Part shown: piece by piece, positions 35,490-45,861 of the stretch
Numbering within the stretch: position 1 is the stretch's first letter
Layout: every line of letters begins with the position of its first letter
Assembly: GCA_016748015.1 (NCBI GenBank)
Contig: JAAOMT010000523.1
Span: forward strand, 942,423-1,006,422
Reading direction: 5' to 3'
From: Geosiphon pyriformis
Lineage: Eukaryota; Glomeromycota; Glomeromycetes; Archaeosporales; Geosiphonaceae
DNA: 64,000 nt
Notes under the pieces: model-generated
The model's database searches: none
What the model was told of the DNA's origin: nothing
What the model saw: the letters and a program-made list of their open reading frames with translations, nothing else
Made by a program: the position numbers and the translations under genes

Positions 35490-36869
35490 TTATCTTTTCA
35501 AATAATGTTCAATTAAAACTATTGGTTCTAAATCTCATGGAATTTGTTCTGGTAGAATTAAAGGTAATTGTGTTCTAATTCTGGGTGTTTTTGTTGTTAT
35601 TACTGGTTTACTGTAATAGAATTTCAGCTGGTTACCATGTGCTGCTTTTCTTAATATTTTATCATCTAGTCTTAGCTTGTATGCTCCATTTCCAAGTATT
35701 TCGTGAATATAAAATGGTCCATCCCACTTGTGATCAAATTTTCCACTCCACTGTTTTTCCATTTTTGTATGATACAACAATACTTTATCTCCAATTTTGT
35801 AGCTAATTATATTATCTAGTAATTGGTTATCATGTCTCACTTTTTGTTGTTCTTGTGATTGTTCAATATTTTGTGCTGCTTTTCTTCTTTTGTTTTCTAA
35901 AGTTTCCATTAATTCGTATGTTCTTCTAAGTAGTGTTTCCTGGAATGTTGCTTCTGTGATAATGTCACTTGGATAAGTTGGGATAGTAAGTTTAACTGGT
36001 AATGTGGCTTTTCTTCCATAAACTAGTTCAAATGGTGTGAATTGTGTAGTATCTTGTTTTACTGTTCTATATGTTAGTAGTACTGCTGGTATGAACAAAT
36101 CTCATTCTTTTTCATGTTCATTACTAATTTTTTCCAGTGATTTGCATAATGTGCGATTAAATCTTTTAACTAATCCATTTGTTTGAGAGTGGTATGATAA
36201 TGACAGTGGTTACTTGATTCCAAATTTTTGGCTAAGTTCTTTTAAGGTGCTGTTTACAAAGTGTGTGCCTTAATCTGATAGCAATTTTTGTGGACATCCA
36301 TGTTAGCAAATTAAGTCTTCATGTATGAATTGAGCTACGGAAATAGCATCAGCTGTTTTAATAGCTCTAGCTTCTGGCCATTTGGTAAGATAGTCCATGG
36401 CTACTGCAATATAACAGTTGTTTTTTGTTGTTATTGGTAAGGGTCCAACTAAATCAATTCTGATTCTGTCAAATGGCTGTCCAACTTTTATTGGTCTTAA
36501 TAATTCTGTTGTTTTTGCTCCTCCTCTTCATTGGCATGGGTCACAATTTTTTATGTATTGGATTATGTCTGAACTCATTTTTGGCCAATAGTAATGGCTA
36601 GTTGCACGTTGGATGGTTGCTGTTTTTCCAAAGTGGCCTGAATGAATATCTGAGTGCATGTTAAATAAGATAGTTTTTTTTTCATCCGTGGTTATAACTC
36701 TTAATGGATTATCTGAATTTTGTCGATTTCGGTAATAAAGTATGTGATTTTGGATGAAATAGTGTTTTGCTAATTTTTGGAGCTTAATTAGCTCTTTTAC
36801 TGGCATTTCTTCATCTATTTGTAGTGTTTCCAAGTATTGGCTGAGGTTTTTGTAAAGGTAGTTGTTCAT
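35490..36869 (-). pseudogene. Integrase ORF of B (separate ORF, ~459 codons)
   Basis: ATG 36867-36869, 28 nt after the ORF1 stop and in another frame; TAA 35490-35492. HHCC zinc region (HSDIHSGHF...NCDPC), core Asp in RIDLVGPL, second Asp in LLSD followed by a stop (the DQG codon), and QTNGLVKRFNRTL with Lys replacing the catalytic Glu. C-terminus GPFYIHEILGNGAYKLRL. Stops at 36534, 36305, 36270, 36210, 36102 and near the end; most sit where Trp or Gln is conserved in A2 or C. Confidence 0.9.
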
Positions 36870-36898
36870 TGTTGTTGTGGCGAGTGGGTTGGTGATTT

Positions 36899-39162
36899 TT
36901 ATGTGTGTCTCATTCTTGACAAACAGTCAGCATTAGCATTTTTGGTACCTTCTTTGTATTTGATAATATAATCATATGGTGCTAATGTTTGTGACCATCT
37001 GGCATATTTTCTTTTTAGTGCTTTCTTGTTATTTAACCAGACCAGACCTCTATGATTTGTCGTAATCTCAAAGGGTTGGTACCATAAATATGTGTTAAAG
37101 TGAACACAACTCCAGATTATTGCTAAGCATTCAAGTTCATGTGCTGCATAGTTTTGTTCTGCCATACTGAGACTTCTGCTGACATAAGCAATTACACATT
37201 CTCTTCCATTATCATCTTTTTGTGACAGAATGGCTCCAAGTCCAGTTTCAGAGGCATCTGTGGCCAAAATGAATTTCTTATTGAAATTCGGATAGATTAT
37301 TATTGGTGATTTAATGAGCTTTTGTCTAAGGTACTCAAAAGCTTTTTGTTGTGCTTCAGTCCATTCAAACTTCACATTTTTAAATAGTAGGTAATTAAGG
37401 CATTTGGCGATGTTTAAAAAGTTTTCTACAAAGCAGCGGTAGTAAGATGCAAGTTCTAAAAAGCTTCTAACTTCTGAAACATTTTGAGGTACTAGAAAAT
37501 TTTTCATTTTGTCTATTTTTAATAGATCTGGTTTTATTTCATCTTTTCCAACTATGTGTCCTAAAAATGCTAGCTCATTTTTCCCAAAGAAACATTTTTC
37601 TAGATTTAGTTTAAGTCTAGCGTGTCTCAATTTCTCAAAAACTTGTTGTAAATGTTGGAGATGATCTGTGAATTTTGACAAAAAAACATTTGTATCATCC
37701 AAGTAGACAACAATGGATTGCCATAGGATTCTGGAGTAAATTACGTCCATTAGTTTTTGGAATGTTGCGAGAGCGTTTGTTAATCCAAATGGCATTACAT
37801 TTAACTCATAATTGCTATTTTGTGTTGTGAATACTGTTTTATGCCTGTCCTTTGGGTCCATTTCCACTTGCCAGTACCCACTGGTCAAGTCCAGTATAAA
37901 AAACCATTTTGCTCCTCCAAAAACGTCAAAGATTTTGTCAATTAACAGTATTGGGTATGAGTCTTTGGTTGTTTTGCTGTTTAATTTGCGATAGTCGATG
38001 CAAAATCTAATTTTTCTGTTCTTTTTCTTTACTAAAACAATTGGTGAGGATCATGGGCTCATTGATAGTTGTATTATTTCTTTTTCCAACATGCTTTGAA
38101 CTTCTTCTCTGATAAAATTATGCTCCATTGATGGGACATAGTAAGTGCATTGTTTTTCAGGTCTGGTATCTCCAGTGGGGATTTGGTGTTGAACCAAGTT
38201 GGTTCTTCCAAATTTGCCATTTCTTGAAAATATATCAGAGTATTTTAAAATTAATGCTTTTAATTGTTGCTGTTGGTCAGAATCCATTGTTCCAATGTTT
38301 AATTTGGCCAATTTTTCTGGCATAAATTGATAACATTCTAACGGTTGTTGCCAATTTATTAAAGTGAGTTCACAGTAGAGGGCAATTTCTGGGAAATTTA
38401 GAATTTTTTATGGTGTTGACGCATTTTCTAGCTCTGTTCCGAGGTATCCAATGATGGTATCTTCTGGAATGTAGACAGATTCTTCTGTGGTATTTGCAAT
38501 AGGAATTTTTATCTATTGAGCTTTATCAGCTGGAATAAAAAGATTAGTAAGTCCTATGAAAAACTGTTGGCAAGTTTCTGGGTAGGGCTCAAATATTAGG
38601 TCTTTTTCTTTAATTGTCCTTTTTATTCTTATTTCTGATTTTCCATATGGTAGAAGCGTGATGGACTGCTCATTTTTAATTACTTCGCCTTTTTCCTCTA
38701 TTGTTTCAGTGAAATTCACTTCAATTCCTTTTCCTGTCGATCCGAAACCAAAAATTTCTCTCGTTGTTTGTGACAATTCTTCACAATTTTCTACTGGCAC
38801 AAATTTCCCAATTTTTACCAATGGTAGGAAAATTGCTTGTGCAATCTTTTCCTTAGATTCAATGGTATAAGGCTTTTCTGAATTGTTCTGTAGCAAAACC
38901 ATCAAATTTTCAGTGTATCCAGAGTCAATTACTCTTTTTTGAACACTTATTCCTTTTTTCGCAAGGCTTGATCATGACGCCATTTGAACCATTATTCCTG
39001 GTGGAATTTCAACCGCTATTTTTAGGTCGATTTTGGTGATGCTCCTGGATGGTAACATTGTGGATTGGTCTTTCAAATAATGTAGATCGAATCCGGCGTC
39101 GGTTGGATGGGCTCTTTCAGGTATTATTCCTAAGTGCCCATTGTCGAAGTATCGGATGTTAG
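36899..39162 (-). pseudogene. ORF1 of B: dUTPase-RT-RNase H (5'-truncated)
   Basis: One frame from the break at 39162 to TAA 36899-36901. dUTPase (about 39100-38720): DAGFDLHY (motif 1), SSLAKKGI (motif 2, after a stop), VIDSGYTENLMVLL (motif 3), KEKIAQAIF (motif 4), IFGFGSTG (motif 5): the best preserved motif 5 in the window. RT: QHQIPTGDTRPEK, IRFCIDYRKLNSK, DLTSGYWQVEMDPKDRHKT, MPFGLTNALATFQKLMDVI, IVVYLDDTNVF. RNase H: ILATDASETGLGAILSQKD with the first Asp intact, AAHELECLAI, and the connection end KNANADCLSRMRHT. Only a few stops (38513, 38411, 38054). The Cys domain, protease and Gag are missing because the LTR of C begins at 39163. Confidence 0.9.
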
Positions 39163-40145
39163 TGTTACCAGATGAAATTAGAGATATTATTTAGCATAAA
39201 ATTATCTTATAATTTCTATCATTAATTAGCATATATTATCATTTCAAATGATCACTTATTACATTAGCAAAAATGTCTGAAATTATCATTTAATTAATAA
39301 CTCAAATTGTACACAACACAAATGTAACCTAATTGTGATGATCAATTATGCAATACCCTGAACTATGTAACATTCAGAAGTTCGCCAAAATTTGTAGAAA
39401 TTTGCCGAAATAATTGATAGTTCACCGAAATATCTAATAGTTCGCCGAAATAACTTGTAGTTCGCCGAAATGTATCTTTAGTTCAGCAAAATTGTAGAAA
39501 ATAGCAAAGTTCAAGTTCATAGAATAGTGTTACAACAAGTTGTATAAAAGAAGAGCTTCTCTCTTCGAGAAAATGTATCTTACTTTAGATTTATCTCTTA
39601 AAAACTGTCCTATACACACAAAAAGAAATAAATATTAAATAATTTGAAAAAAACCAAATTCTTTAAATTATTGTACTTGGAAAAATCCTCAAAACCCAAC
39701 TAATGTTTTGAAATTGATTAGCTACCAATTTCAGTAAACTGTTAGTGACTCCAGGCCTGGATAGAAAACGTTTCCCTTGATAAAATTCTATTTCTTTTAC
39801 ATTTCTTTTATTTTCTTTTATTTTCTTATTATAATTATTAGGGTAACCTACAGACGAGATTCCTGTAGAAGAGTTGACTTTCACAGCAAAGTAACTACAC
39901 ATTTTTAGTGAGCTTCCAGACAAGCAATTCCTGGGAAAAAGTTGACGTTTACTACAACGTAACTACATAAAGCAACTGGCATGGAATTGGTCATTCTACT
40001 CATAAGCCCAGCAAGTTCAAATTATAGGAGATAATTTGAAAATAAATTCAGTTACTGGAGGTTCAACCACATTTAAAAAACATGAATTCACAGCAAATAA
40101 ATATCAACAACATTACAGAAAAGAGACCAAAAACCTCCGGTAACA
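39163..40145 (+). repeat. Family-C 5' LTR (983 bp)
   Basis: TGTTACCAG at 39163 to TAACA at 40141-40145. TATA box TATAAAAG at 39543-39550. Immediately after it, TTTGGTGCTCTCCCACGG is the probable tRNA primer-binding site. Compared with the readable part of the 3' LTR (48081-48713) it differs only by transitions. Confidence 0.92.
39379..39502 (+). repeat. U3 tandem array, family C: six ~20-bp GTTCGCCGAAAT units
   Basis: Units with core AGTTCGCCGAAAT, spaced about 20 bp, start near 39379, 39400, 39419, 39439, 39459 and 39480. The array ends about 40 bp before the TATA box. The CG-containing core is conspicuous in this AT-rich DNA. Confidence 0.85.
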
Positions 40146-40163
40146 TTTGGTGCTCTCCCACGG
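40146..40163 (+). promoter_or_regulatory. Probable primer-binding site of element C
   Basis: TTTGGTGCTCTCCCACGG follows the LTR; TGG would pair with the CCA end of a tRNA. The family-A element at the left edge has TTTGGTGCTTCC in the same place. The priming tRNA was not identified. Confidence 0.5.
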
Positions 40164-40169
40164 AAATAA

Positions 40170-43100
40170 CACAGCAAAAACAAATTCAAAGTGGTGACCA
40201 TACCAGACGCAACAACTCTAGAGTATTACCAATCAATTTACACCCACTGCAAGCAAAGATTCAACATTCCAGACGGAATTGAAGTTGTCAAGAAATCAGT
40301 ATACTAATACATTGAAAACTGCATCAACAATTATCTTTTTGGAAATTAGAATATCTCAGAAGTTAGAAGCAACCTTTACAATAATTTAGCACACTATTCA
40401 CAGTTGGGAACTGAAGACCTTAATAGTAAAACACTTGCCACTTACTTTCACGAACTTAATTATAATATTATCAAATACTGTAAAGAAACATATCCAGTGC
40501 AGTCTCAATACACTATTGATTTTGAATCGGAAACAGAAACAAGCAACAAAGACAAAAACAAATTAAAGCAATATTCAAGAACCACCCCAAATACTCCAAC
40601 ACTACCGAAAACAACTGCCAAACATTTACAAACACCTGAACAAGGAACCAGCTCAAAACTTCCACTTACTATCACACTTTTTCCAGCTTTACTTGCACAA
40701 GCACAAACACCTAATTCACCCTTGAATAGATTTGCAAGACCAGAAGATTTTACATCACTCAGAAGTCCCACCAGACAACAAGAACTCCTTCAAACTAGTT
40801 CCAATCTCCTTGATTTTCTAGCTGAAAATCAAAGTGAACACTCTGAGACAGCAGTAAATGAAGAAAACAACTCTGAAATAACTGAAGAAGAATCAATAGA
40901 CAGTGAAAACGAAGAAGACGAAATGACAACATACATCGCAAAAATTCCTGAATTCAATGGAGAAGATATTGAGACCAGTCCTCAAGAATGGCTTGACCAA
41001 GTTACTAAAGCTGGAGATGCAAATAGATGGAACGCTGCCAGAATGTTAAGAACAATTCCCTACTTTCTCAAAGGAACAGCAGGAAAATGGTTTGAAAACC
41101 TTGCCACCCCATTCAATAATTGGAATGCTTTCAAAGCAGCCTTCCTTGAACAGTTTACTGACAATAATACCTCCATCACTCTTTGCAATCGTTTTTGAAA
41201 TATTAAACAAGAACCCTCCGAATCCGTTATGACTTATATTGGGAAATTCAACAAACTTCTCAGACGAATTCGCCAACTTGAGACAAATGATTATTATTCC
41301 GATGCTCAAATCTTGGATCAATTTATCACTGGTCTAAAAAATAAACTAATTAAAAAGGTTCGCCCACATGTGCCAGAAGATTTAAACTCTGCCATACAGC
41401 ATGCGAAAAGATACAAAATGGCCATGGAAGAAGCCAATCGTACAAAACTTGTAAATTTGGCAATTGAAGAACCCAGCTCAGCAGCTGAGGAAAAAATTGA
41501 CCAATTCACAAAGAAGGTCAAAAACTATTTTACCAACTAACAACAACAACAACTCCAAAGATATCAACCACCCCAAAGACGAAATCAAAATAACTTTGCA
41601 CCACTTTCCAATAACCAGCCCCAGAATTGCCATTACTGTGGAATCTCTGGCCACTGGGAAAAAGATTGCAGAAAGCTGCAACAAGACCAACAAAATAGGG
41701 GTAATCAACATTACTCTCCACCACAGCAATTTTATTATCAACCATCACCACCAGCTTACTATCCACCAAGACCCCAATACCAAAATAACTATTATCAGCC
41801 TGCCCCACAACCAATCCAACAGCAATACCAACAACCACCCACACAACATTATTAAGTACCTGCTCGAAGACTGATTACACAAAATCAATTCACACCACAA
41901 AACTGATACCAAGTAAACAACAGTAAAATCAGTTCAAACAACCAATTGGTTCCCCAAAATACCACTCAACCAAGATCCAACCATTACCACACTCAACCCA
42001 GTTATTTAACAATGCCGGAAGAACAGGATTTTCACCATACTGCACCCTCAAAAGGTAGAGCTTCAGCACAACAACAATGAAACCTTTTTCATAACCACAC
42101 CATTATTCCACCAGTCCAAATTGCTGAAAACGCCAATCTCTTTGATATCTTTCCTTTTGAATTTGAAGCAAATGAATCACCATTCTTGCTTAGCAATGCA
42201 GCAGCTAATGAGCAAAAAGTCATCACTGCAATGTACGCAGAAGCTGAAGTAGAAGGAAAGCCAATTCGCTTGATCCTAAACAGTGGATCTGCTGGAAGCA
42301 TTATTATCTATTAGTTAATGCAACAGTTGAAAAGAAATGTCAACCAACCAGCTCAAACAGTAATCATCACTGCCGATGGCATGAAAAAAACACCAGTAGG
42401 AGAAATTGACAATTTTCCATTCACTCTTGATAGAATCACCATTCCAGTGAAAGTTCTTGTAATGGATGCACCCCAGTACTAAGCTCTCATCGGAAATGAT
42501 TGGCTTCAAAAAGCCAATGCTAATCTGAATTGGGAAACACAAGAGTTAACAATCTCCTATCAAAGACAACATGCCCGAGTACCTGCCATTTGTGGTACAT
42601 TCAACAAACACTCTGAAAAAGCCCCAGCTTTTGAATTTGAACCAGAAGAAGAAAAACCAATAATCGAAACATTCATGGCTCTTGGATCAACGTCCAACTG
42701 GGCTGATGAAACAGAACAAGAACATTTTACCCCACACACTAAACCCGAAACCTCTGGATGGAATATACCTTACTCAAAACCCGAACCAAGAAAACAACGC
42801 CCCTATATTCCCCTTAAATGTAAAGACTGCCACAAAAAACTATTGTTAATGGAAGCCTGCATTTCACCTGAAAAAGAATATGAGAATCATACTTGTTATT
42901 ACTGCAAGGCTTGCCACAGAGAGCAATGGGGCCATCTAATAAAAAGGAGTGGAAAATGGGACAACACCCCTTGTTTGACTTGTGGAGATATGCTACCAGA
43001 AGAATGCAATTGGATTGATGTAGCAATGAGAGGAGGCGTCTGCGATCAGACCTGCCAATATGCTTTATCAATTTCAGAAAAAGTAAAAAGAGGAACACCC

Positions 43101-45812
43101 TTTAATGCAGCATACAATAGTGCTTTCAACAAACTTTATTACTACCCTCATGATGCCAAGATAATTTTCGACTTAGCAATGGCATTAATTAATAGAGCTA
43201 CCAAAGAAGATGTTCATCAAATAAAGGAAGCAGAATACATTGAATACACTATGGAATTAGCTGGATTCAATTATGAAGATGAAGTAGAAGTCTACCACCA
43301 AATTGCAAGTCACACCTACCTGACCCAAGAAGCTTAAATTCAACGATTAGAGCAAATGAATATTAGGCTATGTGAAGAATACATTATGCCTTGCGATGAA
43401 CAGTGGTGTCCTGAATGCTATGCTTTTAGTATCCCCTTGCCCAGCGAGAATGATGAGAATGAAATTGAATTTGGAGAACCTGAAGAAACAGAAAAAATTG
43501 AAACAACACCCATTTACCTTATTGAAAATCAGCCTGCCTTACAACTTAAATACTTTAACAACAACAGACAAAGAATAAAACCTGAAAAGGCACACAAAAT
43601 TGATGCTGGATATGACCTAAGATATCCAGACAAGGATACTCTTGTTCTCAAACCCAAATCTTTCACAAAAATCAACCTCAAAATTGCACTTAAAATCCCG
43701 TCAAGAGCAATGGTTCAAATCCCCTCTTGGTTCTCTCTGGCAAGCAAAGGAATTAATGTCAGAGGAGGAATTATCGATGCTGGATATACTGGAGACATAA
43801 CAGTGATGCTTCAAAATGAAACTGACAAACCATTCAAGATTGAATATACTGAAAAAATTGCCCAAGCTATTTACCTACTCTTAATCAACATTTCGGGTTT
43901 GCAACTAGTCAATCAAAGAGAACAATTAGGAAAAAGCGATAGAGGAACCCAAGGTTTTGGTTCAACTGAACGATTCACAGTTCCAGTTAATATAGCTCTT
44001 AACACACAGAACGAATCCCACCAGATTCTCAGACTTCCACAACCGATTACCATCTTACCCTTTGGAAAACATCCGGAAATCTACACTTGCACAAAGTCAA
44101 CAACCACACAACAAATTTTTGAGTCCAATGAACAAGTCTGCTTGGAACATAATATTTTGATCCCAAACATTTATATTCCAGAAGGAACAAAGAAAGTCCG
44201 AGTTACTTTTTACAATCCCAATAATTACCCCATAATTTTATTAAATAATTTAGAAATTGGAGTTATTCACAGTAATATATTTCAACAAGAATTACCCCAA
44301 ACAGTCCCCGATTTCCCTGAAATTATTGGACATTCACTACTGAAAATCAACCCAAACTCTAGCTTTGAAAACTACCATGTTGTCATGGAAAAACTATCTC
44401 GAATCAACATGGGACAACTTGAACTACAACAACAGACCCAGCTCAAAGAACTAATTGCAGAATTTGCTGATATCTTCACCAAAAACAACAATGACTTAGG
44501 AAGAACTGATTTGGTTCAACACCAAATCTATACAGGAGATGCCAAACCCAGGCAACAACAAGCCTACCGAGTTGCTCCAGAAAGTCACCAATTTATCCGA
44601 GAAGAAGTACAACGGATGCTTAACAATGGGCTTATTCAACCATCAATGAGCCCATGGGTCTCATCTGTGGTTTTAGTTAAAATGAAAAATGGAAAGATAC
44701 GATTTTGTGTTGATTACCGACAACTCAACAGTGTCACCATTGGAGATGCCTACCCTTTTCCCTGAATTGATGACATGTTGGATGCTCTTGGAAAGTCCAA
44801 ATACTTTTCGACATTAGATTTAGAGAGTGGATACTGGCAAGTTGCTATAGATCCCAAAGACTGCCCCAAAACAGCATTCACCACTCAAGGAAGAAATTAT
44901 GAATTCAATGTAATGTCTTTCAGATTATGCAATATACCAGCAACATTCCAAAGACTCATGGATGTTGTTTACAAAGGCCTCCTTTGGAAATCAGTAGTAG
45001 TTTATCTTGATGACACTGATGTTTATTCATCATCTTTTGAGCTACATTTAAGTCACCTGCAAGAAGTTTTTCAATGATTACGGAAAGCAGGATTGAAATT
45101 GAACATTGAAAAATGCTACTTTGGAAAAACAAGTTTAGCTTTTCTTGGTCACATTGTTAGCAAAGATGGAATTAAACCAGACCCCAGAAAAATCAGTACT
45201 GTCAAGAACTTTAAAACTCCACGAAATACCACAGAATTAAAAGGATTTATTGGATTAGCATCCTATTACCAAAAATTCATCAAAAAATTCTCAGAAATTA
45301 CGAAACCTCTCAACCAGCTCACTACTAAAAATGTCGAATACAGATAGACAGAAGAACACCAAAATGCCTTCGAGATACTTAAGGAAAAACTCACAACAGC
45401 TCCAATTCTCGTCTACCCAGATTTTAGCAACCAATTCTGGTTAGCAACTGACGCCTCTTATACTGCTTTTGGTGCCATCCTATCATAGTTAGATGACAAT
45501 GGAAATGAGCGAGTAATTGCTTATGCTAGTAGAACATTAAAGCCAGCTGAAAAAAACTACCCCACAACAGAATTAGAAACCGCAGCAGTAATCTGGACCC
45601 TACATCACTTCAACCTTTACCTCAGACCCAAAGAATTCGATATTATTACTGATAATATTGGACTTAAATGGCTTCAAAACAAAAACACCCAGCTGAACGC
45701 AAAACAAACCCGATGGACAGGATTTTTAGCTAATTACCAATACATCGTACACCACAAACCAGGAAAACTCCATACCAACATTGATTGTCTCTCAAGAATG
45801 AGGCAAAATTAG
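40170..45812 (+). pseudogene. ORF1 of C: Gag-protease-Cys domain-dUTPase-RT-RNase H
   Basis: The most complete polyprotein here: one frame, about 1880 codons, about 14 point stops and no frameshift; the initiator is unclear. Gag (to ~41900): capsid-like IPEFNGEDIETSPQEWLDQV and zinc knuckle CHYCGISGHWEKDC (about 41626). Protease near 42276: LILNSGSAGS, with Asn in place of the catalytic Asp, and ALIGNDWLQ. Cys-rich domain 42815-43425. dUTPase about 43540-43975: DAGYDLRYP, SLASKGI, GIIDAGYTGDITVML, EKIAQAIY, RGTQGFGSTE. RT about 44400-45340: IRFCVDYRQLNS, TLDLESGYWQVAIDPKD, VVVYLDDTDVYSSSF. RNase H about 45400-45812: WLATDASYTAFGAILS, TELETAAVIW, IDCLSRMRQN. Premature stops at 44763, 45075, 45345 and 45486 fit Arg, Arg, Trp and Gln codons hit by transitions. 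Gag and Pol share one frame, so no frameshift signal is needed. Confidence 0.92.
42815..43425 (+). other. Cys-rich multi-zinc domain inside ORF1 of C
   Basis: About 200 residues between protease and dUTPase. Cys pairs in order: CKDCHKKL, CYYCKACH, CLTCGDML, CDQTCQY, and CEEY...CDEQWCPEC. The spacing suggests two or three zinc ribbons. The same series occurs in A2 at 33240-32590 (DCGKKLLSMGACC, CLTCGKTL, CDTLCQY, CNEC) and its end in A3 at 50817-50880 (EYCDNCDLIYNP). No family name can be given. A nucleic-acid-binding or packaging role is a guess. Confidence 0.75.
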
Positions 45813-45861
45813 AAAACAAAACCAACACCCATCTGAATTAACAGCATCAAAACAACAAACA

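Noticed and set aside
27084-38900. Minus-strand elements as DIRS or Copia type
   Set aside because: RT precedes RNase H and a DDE integrase with GPY/F-like end, LTRs are direct repeats with TG..CA-like tips, and no tyrosine recombinase is seen; this is Ty3/gypsy order.
39379-39502. CRISPR-like or centromeric satellite
   Set aside because: Only six ~20-bp units, confined to the U3 of the family-C LTR.
41478-41844. Two minus-strand hydrophobic open frames that look like small membrane proteins
   Set aside because: They are the complement of the Gln/Pro-rich Gag tail of element C, which is in frame with the zinc knuckle.
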